64,000 nt of DNA from Thermoclostridium stercorarium subsp. stercorarium DSM 8532 (GTDB lineage Bacteria > Bacillota > Clostridia > DSM-8532): contig NC_020134.1 in assembly GCF_000331995.1 (NCBI RefSeq), positions 2,330,002-2,394,001 of the forward strand, read 5' to 3'. Position 1 is the first letter of the stretch; each line of letters starts with the position of its first letter. The notes beneath the pieces were generated by a model that saw nothing but the letters and a program-made list of their open reading frames with translations, ran no database searches and had not been told where the DNA came from. The position numbers were made by a program, and so were the translations under genes. Shown piece by piece: positions 44,126-53,340 of this stretch.

Positions 44126-45442
44126 TCACTCTCTCCTTTCACCTTCACCTGACAAAGATGTAAGAAAATAGACGGTATCAGGAGTCAGCCTTTTCGACAC
44201 CCGTATTACGTCTTCCTTTGTCACCGATGTTATTTTTTCTATGAAAGAATCCACGTTCTCATTCGTATTTGACAAGTACTGGCTGATATAGAAATCAACC
44301 ATTGCGCCCTGGCTGTCCTGCATGGATTTCAGATCGGTTACAAGACTGTTCTTTGTGGCTTCCATTTCGTAATCACTTATATCCCCGTTCTCTATGGCTT
44401 TGAACTGATCCATTATAATTCTCTCAGCCCTGTCCCGGTTTGATATTTCAATGCCACATACCGCAACAAGCAGCCCCTTGAATTTTTCAATCGTTGAAAA
44501 GGCAGAGTATGCGAGGCTCGCTTTTTCCCTCACATTCTGAAACAGTTTTGAATGCACACCTCCGCCGAGAATTCCGTTATATATAACCAGCGGATAATAT
44601 TCGGGACTGTTTGCCTCAATCTGGGTTCTGAAACCTATGCAAAGTTTTCCCTGGCTTACATCCATCGGTTCTTCTATCCGGCGTAATTCTCCGACTTCCT
44701 TTTTCACCTGTATTGACGGCAGGGATATTAAATTATTTCTCTCAATAACTTCAAATTTCCGAATATATCTTTCCAGTTCGTGGTCATTTATGTTTCCCGA
44801 AATATATACATAAACCGGGTTGTGGGTTAAAAGGCCGCGGTAATGTTCGAACAGCGCCTCATTTGTCAATGTCTTCGCCCTTTCCTCATCTCCGTCGTCA
44901 TTAACCGCGAAAGGCTCTCCGGCGCACATTTCCTCCATACATCTTTGCATTGCATAATACATTTTGTTGTTTACCCGGCTGCGAATTCTCTGGATAAGAT
45001 TTTCCCTTTCCTGCTCAAAATATTCTTTGCTGAATGCGCCATTTTCAGTAACGGGATCGGTCAGAATATCAAGTAACAGCGCACCCACCTCTTCAAAAAG
45101 GTTTGCCCCGTTTACGGTAAATCTGTCAGAGACAAACCTCGCACTCAGCTGAATTATCTGATACTCGCCCTTTTTGTGGACCGCAACGTTCACTCCCGCT
45201 CCATACAATTCCTCCAGCCTTAATGCGAGGTCCTGCTGGGTCGGATAACGTCTGCAGCCTCTTCTTAAAATATACGGCACCAGGGCATTCTGTGTAGCCC
45301 GTTCAATATCAAGGGGATCCAGAATAAAAATATCAATCCTGACCGTTTTAAATTTATCTGACTTTACATAAAAAAACGATATTCCGTTTTTTTCGTCAAG
45401 CTTTATTACCGAAGAAGAATTCCCTTCCTGTTTCAATTTCAT
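44126..45442 (-). CDS. M16 family peptidase-like protein without the zinc motif (YmfF-like)
   Basis: A homologue of the preceding entry, 438 aa. At the place of HxxEH the sequence is ALVPYILRRGCRRYPT, so neither histidine nor glutamate is present. The remainder, such as GILGGGVHSKLFQNVREKASLAYSAFS in the second half (about 285-312), carries the R/Y pair used for substrate binding in M16 partners. Hence a substrate-binding, non-catalytic subunit is likely. First gene of the operon. Confidence 0.88.
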   Translation of the reverse strand: MKLKQEGNSSSVIKLDEKNGISFFYVKSDKFKTVRIDIFILDPLDIERATQNALVPYILRRGCRRYPTQQDLALRLEELYGAGVNVAVHKKGEYQIIQLSARFVSDRFTVNGANLFEEVGALLLDILTDPVTENGAFSKEYFEQERENLIQRIRSRVNNKMYYAMQRCMEEMCAGEPFAVNDDGDEERAKTLTNEALFEHYRGLLTHNPVYVYISGNINDHELERYIRKFEVIERNNLISLPSIQVKKEVGELRRIEEPMDVSQGKLCIGFRTQIEANSPEYYPLVIYNGILGGGVHSKLFQNVREKASLAYSAFSTIEKFKGLLVAVCGIEISNRDRAERIIMDQFKAIENGDISDYEMEATKNSLVTDLKSMQDSQGAMVDFYISQYLSNTNENVDSFIEKITSVTKEDVIRVSKRLTPDTVYFLTSLSGEGERRE

Positions 45443-45673
45443 TCATCCTTTCTTTACAGGATTGGTTATTTTTTATTCATACCCATTGTTAATGCAATAA
45501 ATACATCCCGCCCTCCCCTATTATACAACAATTTTTTTATGGATTTTTTAATTAAATTTAAACTTGCGATAAAAGTATTGAGAAAGCAATTTCTTTTATT
45601 GTCTTATGGACTCATTTTACCGATATAGTGATCAAGGAAAACTAAATGTTGTAATTTGCGGAGGAATGCTGAA

Positions 45674-46825
45674 TTGTTTTACATAACTCTTCAAAACCAG
45701 GTTCATTTGCTCATCGTACTTATTTTTTCATCATATATATATTTAACATCGGTCACGACAAAGCCTGAGCCTTTTCTCAAAAACGTCGGTACATCATTTA
45801 TTATACCTATGATTCTCAGTATAATGTCGTTTTTAACACTGAATATAACGCCTGCACAGTTCTACCTGTTTTTTTCGGAATTTGCTCTGTTATTGGCTTT
45901 AATTGTGGTTTTGATTTTTAAAAACGCCAAAGGAATCAATTCATTTATCAATATCCTGCTTTACGCCTTTCCTCTTGCGGTAGCGCTGCCAAATCTGAAC
46001 TTCGATTCATTGCACAAGCATAAATGGATCGACATTTGTCTTTTGGCCTGCATGGGAGTTATTCTGCTGGTTATAATCATATCCGCATTAAGGAAAAACA
46101 GCCCACCAACAGCTTTATACGCGGGTATGCTCCTGCTCTGCTGTTCACTGTTGATACCAAGAATAGAAATATTAGATGTTCCCGCTGCCGTTCCATTACT
46201 GTTAAAAGCCATATCCTATCTGATTTTTGCGAGTTTCATATACAAAGGATCGGTTCATAAGCTGAAAAAGGAATATATTGAGGCTTCAGGCGAACTTGCG
46301 AGAATTACCGACAATATACAACGGGAAGTCAACCGCAGGCTTGCACGGGTGGAAAAATCCGATATTTCCCTTGCTGAGCTTACCAAAACCGACACGCAGA
46401 CGGGAGTTTATACCGAAAAAGCCATTACCGATTTTATCGAATACCAAATTGAAAAAGATCCCAATGGCGAATTTTCAGTTTTGCTGGTGGACATTAACAA
46501 TCTCAGAAAAATCAGCAGCAAACTTGGAAACGTTGCAGTTGAGAAATGTCTCAGAACCCTTGCCCGCATCCTGAAGCAAAACATGGGGAAAGATGACAAA
46601 GTAGGGCGTTTCGGAGATTCATCCTTTATAGTCGTTCTGCCGAATACAAACGTCGCAAAGGCGTGGATTCTGGCCGAGCAGCTTGAAAAAGAGGCAGAAG
46701 CGACAAATGATCCTCATTTTTCAATCTCAACAGGCGTAGTCTCATATCCGATTGACGGCGAAAATCTGAAAGACATAATAAAGGCGGCCAAAAAATCGCT
46801 GAAATCTTTTAAGAAATCAGGCTGA
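45674..46825 (+). CDS. Membrane protein with a degenerate GGDEF domain
   Basis: About 383 residues. The N-terminal half has six or so membrane helices (about 8-190), then a short linker helix and a GGDEF-type domain (about 225-380). The signature is RFGDSSF where an active cyclase has R(Y/F)GGDEF, so both catalytic acids and the glycines are changed, and c-di-GMP synthesis is not expected. The late block VSYPIDGENLKDIIKAAKKSLKSFK is as in intact domains. It may sense nucleotides or merely signal. Start: a TTG at 45656 includes the RBS CGGAGG, and TTG at 45674 with 9-nt spacing is used. Confidence 0.85.
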   Translation: MFYITLQNQVHLLIVLIFSSYIYLTSVTTKPEPFLKNVGTSFIIPMILSIMSFLTLNITPAQFYLFFSEFALLLALIVVLIFKNAKGINSFINILLYAFPLAVALPNLNFDSLHKHKWIDICLLACMGVILLVIIISALRKNSPPTALYAGMLLLCCSLLIPRIEILDVPAAVPLLLKAISYLIFASFIYKGSVHKLKKEYIEASGELARITDNIQREVNRRLARVEKSDISLAELTKTDTQTGVYTEKAITDFIEYQIEKDPNGEFSVLLVDINNLRKISSKLGNVAVEKCLRTLARILKQNMGKDDKVGRFGDSSFIVVLPNTNVAKAWILAEQLEKEAEATNDPHFSISTGVVSYPIDGENLKDIIKAAKKSLKSFKKSG

Positions 46826-46950
46826 CTCCAGCTTAATCCAAAACTGAATATTTATAATCGCACTTCTTAAAACCGGTATGGTTAATAATTCTCTTTCTGC
46901 AGAAAATATTTTATGCTTCAACATATAAGTTAAGAATATGGAGAGATTAC

Positions 46951-48033
46951 ATGACTGCAAAGAGATTTTTTCTCATTTTTACCATTGTAATGGTTACCAT
47001 ATCGGGAATATGCATTCATGCCATTATCTCGAGAGCAAGGAACGAGCTTTCAAAAATGCGGGAGATACAGGCAAAACTACCCGCTGAAAATTCCGGCGTG
47101 ACCGTTACCCCTACCCCTACCCTGCCGCCGTTGAACAACACCGGACAATCTTCAAAAAGCGGGGCGAAAGGCAGAAACCTTACAAACAACCAAAAATACT
47201 ACACCGACGTCGCGGATCCATCCAACAGGAACATCCTGTTAATCGGCAAGGATCCTACCTACTCCAACTTTGACGTAATAATTATAGCCAGTATCAGCGA
47301 AAAAGACAAAACGGTAAAACTTATAGACATTCCAAGGGATATATTTATAGATTACTCGCCCGAAGTACTGAAGGAATTTAAGGAGAAAGCGCCTGATTTT
47401 TACAACGAAAAGGGAAGCAGAAAAATAAATGCTGCCCACGCGGTCGGAAAAATGACCGGCTATTCACCTGCCAATCCCAGGTTTCTCGGAAAACCGGGCA
47501 TTAATTTTCTGACCGATTTAGTTTACGAAATTTTCCATGTGGAGATTCACGATTATATTGCAGTAGAAACCGACGGTTTTCGTGAAATAGTCGATTATTT
47601 CGGCGGTGTGGTGGTTAATGTGCCGGTATACATGCATTACGAAGACCCCTCACAGGACCTTTATATCCACCTTGAACCGGGTGTTCAGCTGCTTGACGGC
47701 AAAAACGCCGAGGGATTTGTAAGGTTCAGGCAGGGATATAACAGAAACGGGGAATATTTCACTTATCCCCGCTCGAAAAACGTTTACCTGTTTTTAAAAG
47801 CTTTCTTCGAGCAGCATTTTAATTTAAGAAACCTGAGCAAGATTGGCAAGGTTTATGAAATAATAAAACAAAACACCGAAACAAGCGTGCAGGACTTAAG
47901 TGAGACTTACGAGTATGTCGTGCTGGCAAGTAAAATCATAAATGAAAAATACTCAATCGAGCATGTAAATATAGAAACATCGGGTAAGAAAAAATTCAAC
48001 GGCGCACTGTATGAAATACTGAAAACAAAATAA
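46951..48033 (+). CDS. LytR-CpsA-Psr (LCP) family glycopolymer transferase
   Basis: LCP proteins attach wall teichoic acid or other glycopolymers to peptidoglycan. 360 aa: N-terminal signal-anchor helix (about 5-25), a proline/threonine linker (TPTPTLPP, about 52-59), and the LCP domain from about 85 with LLIGKDPTYSNFDVIIIASIS, the arginine in DIPRDIFIDY and GRK-like INAAHAVG. The late VRFRQGYNRNGEYF block carries conserved arginines. RBS GGAGAG. Stands alone before a bidirectional terminator. Confidence 0.92.
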   Translation: MTAKRFFLIFTIVMVTISGICIHAIISRARNELSKMREIQAKLPAENSGVTVTPTPTLPPLNNTGQSSKSGAKGRNLTNNQKYYTDVADPSNRNILLIGKDPTYSNFDVIIIASISEKDKTVKLIDIPRDIFIDYSPEVLKEFKEKAPDFYNEKGSRKINAAHAVGKMTGYSPANPRFLGKPGINFLTDLVYEIFHVEIHDYIAVETDGFREIVDYFGGVVVNVPVYMHYEDPSQDLYIHLEPGVQLLDGKNAEGFVRFRQGYNRNGEYFTYPRSKNVYLFLKAFFEQHFNLRNLSKIGKVYEIIKQNTETSVQDLSETYEYVVLASKIINEKYSIEHVNIETSGKKKFNGALYEILKTK

Positions 48034-48126
48034 CGGCCGGCTCACCGGAACGCAGCGGGGATTCACAGCATGTCCGCGGCACGGCTAAATCACCCGAACC
48101 ATCCGCGGGCGTGGATATACACATAA

Positions 48127-48158
48127 AAAAACAGGCGGAACATAGTCCGCCTGTTTTC
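48127..48158. terminator. Bidirectional terminator between the LCP gene and the glycosidase gene
   Basis: AAAACAGGCGGA (48128-48139) pairs perfectly with TCCGCCTGTTTT (48146-48157), 12 bp with a 6-nt loop. U-rich sequence is produced on both strands. Confidence 0.88.
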
Positions 48159-48169
48159 TGCACGCTTTA

Positions 48170-51100
48170 TCATTCTATGGGTTTATATTCGTATGTCACC
48201 TGATCTCCCATAATTGTAACAAGGATATACTGCGCAACCTTTTTGTTGTTTGCCGTAAGGTTCTGCACATCCAGTCCGCAGGTTGAAAAATACCTTACTC
48301 CTCTGTCCTTTGTCACCGTATTGCTGTCCCCTTTGTAAAATACCCATACATTTCTGAACTTTTTGCCGGCGTATTCGGCCAGAATGTCTTTAAACAACTG
48401 GGCTTCCAGCCTGTCACTGAATGTATCGGGCGAGCTTTCCATGAAAATAAACACATTCTGCCCGTTAAAGGATTCAAGCTGGTTCAAAAGCCACTTCCAC
48501 TGCCCTGTGGTACCGTTTCTTAAGCTGTTGGACTCTATATCCAGCTGTATAAACCGCGAACCCTGTACATCCATGGATTTATAACCTTTTCCTGTGGCTA
48601 TTACAGGTTTCTTTACCTTTGATGTCACCTGGTGGGAACCGTTTCCGACAAATGCGCCTATCTCTATGTATTTATTTATTTTGTCAGCCAGGTAATTGGT
48701 AAGGTATTTTTCCACATCATTTGCAGGCTCGCGTGCTTCACCGAATACCGAGAACCTGTAATTCTTCTCACCGGCAACGTATTTTACCGCCTGGTTCTTG
48801 CTGTCCGCCTGCACGGTATTTTGGGGTATGTTATTGAAATTTCCGGTTTTGTTTGTCTTTATTCTGAACTGCAAATCATCAAGGTAAATACTGCCTTTCT
48901 CGTCTATAGGGCTCGGATTTACAACATACAGTCTCGTAACCCTTGCAGGCCTTTTTATATGCGATACCTTCCCCTCGACATATGCCCAGCCTGTCCAGTT
49001 AATTCCTTCTGAAAGCATCACATAATTTACCTTGCCGTCTGCATCAACCACTTCGGCCCTGAGCCAGCTTTTTGTGGTTTTCTGGCTATACGCCCACAGG
49101 CCGATTGTCTCGGCGCCGTCAGGAACGCTTATTCCGTTACCGGGCAGCACAATGTACGCAGCCTGGGTTTCGGGGGCTGCCTTGAAAACATAGTCCAGTC
49201 TGACGCTCGACGTACCGGTATTTTTGTAGTCACTCACGATGGCGGCGCTTGCCGGCACCCATGAAGGGAATGACGTAAAATCAACCGCATCCGTTTCGAA
49301 GCCTGTGGCCACGACTGTCTCCACTCCCGGTATTTCTGTACTTGCCGGCATTTTATTCCGCTCAACGGTAATAATGCTCAAATCGTCTATAAAAATTTCC
49401 CCAGCCTCTTCTACCGGATTAACTTGTACAAGGTATATCCTTGTGAGTTTTGCAGGAAGCGAAATGCCGTTTAACGGGATTTCTACATATCTCCATCCAA
49501 TCCAGTCCATTTTTGTTATATCCCCAAGCCTTTGGGTTTTATTCTGGCTGTCCTGTACTTCTATCCTTAACCAGTTGGAATTTTCGTGGTCATTATATAC
49601 CCAGAATCCGACCCTGATCGCATTTTCCGGTAATGTATAACCCTCTCCGTTAAATACGGCGTACACCGCTCTGTTCGTATCAGCCGTTTCAAACCTGTAT
49701 GTCAGTTTTCCCGAAAAATTTCCGCCGTGTTTCTGCTCGCCGGAAATCTGATAGCTTCCCGTTACCGTTGAAGGGTATGACAGGAAAGTAGCGTTGTCCT
49801 TTTCGAAATCATCAACAAGGGTTGAAACGGTGGGAAGAACGGTTACCGCACAGTAAGCATACGCATTGCCGACCGATGCGGAAATATATCCGTAACCGGA
49901 ATTTGTCGCCACAAATGTCCCGCCTGAAACAAAACCTATATTGCCTACAGTTTTCCAGCTGACATCGGCAGGATTGATTGACGCGGTAAAACCTTCTCCG
50001 TCCTCGCCTGTTACGGTTAATTTTTTCTGCTCTTTTGCAATCAGTGTTATGCTACTGCTGCTGAGGGTCAGCTTCGCAGGCTGGTCCAGAACTTTGACAT
50101 ACGTTTCGGCAGATACGTCGCCGACCGTCGCAATTATCTTCGCAGTGCCGGGAGACAGCGGTCTGAAGACATTTCCGGTGAAACTGCCCTCCACTCCTTC
50201 GACCCGCCATGTTACTTCGTCGGGATTTATCTGTACAGGATTGAAATATTGGTCATAACCCTTTACGGTAAACTTTCTTGAAGTATTGACAAAAACATTC
50301 GGCTCTTCTGCTTCTACGTAAAGCCCGGCCAGCGGTGCCGGAGGCGCAATGGAAAATACACCTATCGCGTTAGGGATCCTTCTCTGAACACCATCGCTTG
50401 GTTTGTTCTGAACGACAACGGTATTGGTTCCCGGTTCCCTTGAAGCAATGGTTGACGAACCGCCGCCGTCCAGCGCAAGCGCATTGTAAGCTCCTATCCC
50501 AAGCATGAACTGCGCCAGTTCGGTCATTGTCATGCCTATGCTGTGGGACTGCCTTCCGTCAACAACCACCATGTAAATGGTTTTTCCGTCCCGGCTTGTT
50601 CCCACCGCAGTCCGTGGATGTCTTCCTGCAACTTCATGGGTAAATTTGTCGGGTATTGTACCGTTAACGACGAGCATTCCTCCGCCGCTCACAGCCATCT
50701 GTATTTTTGTCCAGTCCGGAGACGTCGTTACTTCAAAACGTACAGGATCACCCACGTTAAAATTGTTCAGTATTCTGTTTTTATTTTCCCCTGATGTTAT
50801 GACCACGTAACCGTTAACAGGTATTTCGGTGCCGGGCATATTCACCCGGATTTCCTTTACCACCCCGTCCTCCACTATCATTTCAAGGACATCGGTATAA
50901 TAACCGTTGCGATTTCCGGTTGAAGTGGTTGTCCATTTCCTGTCCTGCACAGTAAAATCGGTATATCCGTAATACGGTTCATTATATCTTGATACGCTTA
51001 TGTATTCACCGTTAGGTGCATATATGCGGATATCGGCTTTCCAGTAGTCAATAATACCGCTTCTCGTCTCGTCAATGGCAAAGGTGGCCATATTGTCCTT

Positions 51101-51526
51101 ATCCCTGTTAAAAGTTGCGTCCGCCGTCAGCAAATTCCATGACTGCACCAACGGTCCGATGGGATTCTGCATTCCCGTCTGATCGGAACTTAAAAAGAAA
51201 CTGCCGTTTATACCCGCTATTGCTCCCCATTCCTTCATGTGATCGGTTGTAGATAACGGTTTCTGGATGGTTTCGCCGTTCGCCAGGGCGTCAATATACA
51301 CATACGGGTCGTTTAAATCGGCTTTAAGCACATAAATTGTCTGCCAGCCGAGATCGGTAAACCTTGTTATTGTTTCCTGGGTTACACCCGACGTGATAAT
51401 TTTGGTTTCAACTTTCTGATAAATGACAGAATTGGATGTCGCATTAGAAGCGAAAGAAACAGGAATAATCCCAGCAAAAAACAGCAGAAGCGACAAGAAA
51501 AACACTGCAGCCTTTTTCATCCTCAT
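48170..51526 (-). CDS. Large secreted protein with phosphodiester glycosidase domain
   Basis: 1118 residues. Signal peptide (about 1-26). The N-terminal enzyme part (about 45-390) is a NAGPA/DUF2233 phosphodiester glycosidase with HPRTAVGTSRDGKTIYMVVV (about 308-327) and ALALDGGGSSTIASRE (about 348-363). Then two Ig-like (Big-type) domains (about 395-565), two related beta-sandwich domains each about 160 residues (about 568-725 and 738-895) with paired FWVYNDH / LWAYSQK and IGWRYVEIP / TGWAYVEGK blocks, and a C-terminal domain (about 920-1118) of metallophosphoesterase outline without metal ligands. It probably acts on or binds cell-surface polysaccharide. Start: the GTG/ATG frame extends upstream, but the ATG at 51526 has GGAGG 8 nt before and begins the signal peptide. 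Confidence 0.86.
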   Translation of the reverse strand: MRMKKAAVFFLSLLLFFAGIIPVSFASNATSNSVIYQKVETKIITSGVTQETITRFTDLGWQTIYVLKADLNDPYVYIDALANGETIQKPLSTTDHMKEWGAIAGINGSFFLSSDQTGMQNPIGPLVQSWNLLTADATFNRDKDNMATFAIDETRSGIIDYWKADIRIYAPNGEYISVSRYNEPYYGYTDFTVQDRKWTTTSTGNRNGYYTDVLEMIVEDGVVKEIRVNMPGTEIPVNGYVVITSGENKNRILNNFNVGDPVRFEVTTSPDWTKIQMAVSGGGMLVVNGTIPDKFTHEVAGRHPRTAVGTSRDGKTIYMVVVDGRQSHSIGMTMTELAQFMLGIGAYNALALDGGGSSTIASREPGTNTVVVQNKPSDGVQRRIPNAIGVFSIAPPAPLAGLYVEAEEPNVFVNTSRKFTVKGYDQYFNPVQINPDEVTWRVEGVEGSFTGNVFRPLSPGTAKIIATVGDVSAETYVKVLDQPAKLTLSSSSITLIAKEQKKLTVTGEDGEGFTASINPADVSWKTVGNIGFVSGGTFVATNSGYGYISASVGNAYAYCAVTVLPTVSTLVDDFEKDNATFLSYPSTVTGSYQISGEQKHGGNFSGKLTYRFETADTNRAVYAVFNGEGYTLPENAIRVGFWVYNDHENSNWLRIEVQDSQNKTQRLGDITKMDWIGWRYVEIPLNGISLPAKLTRIYLVQVNPVEEAGEIFIDDLSIITVERNKMPASTEIPGVETVVATGFETDAVDFTSFPSWVPASAAIVSDYKNTGTSSVRLDYVFKAAPETQAAYIVLPGNGISVPDGAETIGLWAYSQKTTKSWLRAEVVDADGKVNYVMLSEGINWTGWAYVEGKVSHIKRPARVTRLYVVNPSPIDEKGSIYLDDLQFRIKTNKTGNFNNIPQNTVQADSKNQAVKYVAGEKNYRFSVFGEAREPANDVEKYLTNYLADKINKYIEIGAFVGNGSHQVTSKVKKPVIATGKGYKSMDVQGSRFIQLDIESNSLRNGTTGQWKWLLNQLESFNGQNVFIFMESSPDTFSDRLEAQLFKDILAEYAGKKFRNVWVFYKGDSNTVTKDRGVRYFSTCGLDVQNLTANNKKVAQYILVTIMGDQVTYEYKPIE

Positions 51527-51878
51527 GCCACAAGCCTCCGTATCATTTATTTGTCTTTTGTTGAATACGCACCTTTTTTGACGAACAAACTCGGATTTTG
51601 TTCCAAAAGTGCATATATTCTTTATCGGTATTTTACCATGCACAAGTAAAAATAACCACTTTACAACGTTTACTTTTCAGTTAAGAAAATGACAAGTTTA
51701 ATACATTTATATTACATCAGAAAAAAATGCTAATCACGGAAAAAGTGCAACAGCCCCGGGGCGCTTTAACATTGTTTTTTATGGTTAAAAAATCATTCCA
51801 TTCTCTGACTTCAGAAGAAGTCGCCGGTGCGTAAAAGAATATTACTCAACGCAACCACTGAATCTGCCGGGAATTGGT
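51527..51878. other. Intergenic region between the glycosidase gene and the serpin gene
   Basis: 352 bp with no supported gene. It holds the leader of the glycosidase gene. Visible structures: inverted repeat TTAAC/GTTAA (about 51768-51790) around a T-run and a palindrome GCCCCGGGGC (about 51753-51762). Neither is a convincing terminator for the serpin gene. Confidence 0.4.
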
Positions 51879-53132
51879 TTATCTGTCCCCATACAGTTTT
51901 TTGCCGATAAAGAGAATATTCCCTTCTTCGGTATCATAAATTACAAACACAAACGGCCTGTTGGCAATGAATGTTTTTGGCTCCTCAAGCGACGTTGTCA
52001 TAATAATCACCGATGTCGCGGCAACTGCTTCGGTTCCTTCCTCATTTACTTCCACCACAGCCTTGTGAAAAACGCTGTCCATGCATATATCCTCAGCAAT
52101 TCCACCAAAATCGGCATTTTTAGAGAAAACCTCTCCCATTCCAAGGGAAGCCAGTGCCTTATTAAGTTCCTTAACCCCGTATTCCATACGGAATTTCGGA
52201 ATTTCCAGCCTTAAGTCATTAACCGTTTTGAAACTTTTAACAAGTTCATTCCATTTCTCACCGTCAAAATTGCTTATAAATTTGTTAATATCCTTTTTGG
52301 GCAGAATTACGGCCATCGCCACTTTTTCGTCTCCGTACGGGAGAGCTACGGCACTGCATTCTTCCAGTTCGGCCAATGCGAAGGTGTCGGTTTTCCGCAT
52401 CATCTGAACCTTATCTGTAACTCCGTCATAGGAATAAAAATCGGCTTCGCCGGTGTTATTTTTATCAAAGGCGTTTTTCCATTCACCCTTGAAATAAATT
52501 GCATTTATCAGATACATCATAACATCATCGGCTATCGGTGGATCAATTACCGACTGTATACGATTCTGAGTCTTTTCAGACACCCACCGGTTAATTTAAA
52601 ACGCTGCGTCGGGCTTTGTAAAATCAAGACTTCTGACGTCTGAAAAAAGATAATTTTTGTTCACGTCGATAAAGTCCGGTTTTACATTGAATTCATCCCT
52701 GATCCAGATTGAATTGGCAATTTCCAGTTTCACCTTTTCATCAATGTTGTTCAGTCTGTTTAACAAATTCCTGTATTCACTGTTTAATTCATCAACGGAC
52801 ATGCCACCATAATGCATCGCTTTGGCCATTGCTTCCCGCGTGCTTCCCTCTGCGCCGTTATAGGCCATCATAAGCACTGCCGAAACCGAAAACGGAGAGA
52901 TAAAAGTTTCCTGTTTTGATTCCTCCGCGTTAAGCGCTTTGAACAGTTCCCAGGAAAAAATTTTATTTGCGTCGGAAACTCTGGCTGAGGGCTGGCTCTT
53001 TTCATCAACGGTAGTGCCTGCCGTTTCCCCTGACTCGGGTTTCAGCGTTGTATCGGTGACGTTTCCGCCACCCGTACAACCGGAAAAAATTATCAAAATG
53101 AACATTAAAACAAGTAAAGCATTTTTCTTCAT
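51879..53132 (-). pseudogene. Lipoprotein serpin, interrupted by one in-frame stop codon
   Basis: A serine protease inhibitor family protein with lipobox FSGC (signal about 1-19). The reading frame continues unbroken from 53132 to 51879 except for one TAA at 52598-52596. Before it: KIFSWELFKAL to FTKPDAAF (178 aa); after it: INRWVSEKTQNRIQSVI to the end (238 aa). In intact serpins this junction reads ...A-x-x-IN-x-WV, so one codon (probably AAA or AAG) has changed to TAA. The reactive loop keeps the inhibitory hinge EEGTEAVAATS; counting gives Thr-Ser as P1-P1'. The second half could be translated alone from a GTG at 52583, but would not fold as a serpin. Natural pseudogene, readthrough and sequencing error are all possible. 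Confidence 0.9.
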
Positions 53133-53190
53133 ATAACCCCTCCTTATTCCCGTAATGACGGTATAAGTTTTTCAGTGAAATTTTCAGTGA

Positions 53191-53234
53191 AAAAAAGCAT
53201 AGCCGCAACCTGAAGTTGTGAACTATGCTTTTTT
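53191..53234 (-). terminator. Terminator between the GH94 gene and the serpin gene
   Basis: AAAAAAGCATAG (53191-53202) pairs with CTATGCTTTTTT (53223-53234), 12 bp, with an inner GCAAC/GTTGT pairing. It gives U-tracts on both strands and ends the GH94 transcript. Confidence 0.85.
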
Positions 53235-53340
53235 AATTTGTTTTGCAGCGGGTTGCCAGTTACGTTTGATTAGACGCATATACTGGTAAAAAGTTCCCGC
53301 TGATGAACTTATATGTTTAAATATTTTTACTTTTTTACAA

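Noticed and set aside
48034-48120. GC-rich short ORF between the LCP gene and its terminator
   Set aside because: Only 19 codons, no RBS; the high GC content is noted but has no clear cause.
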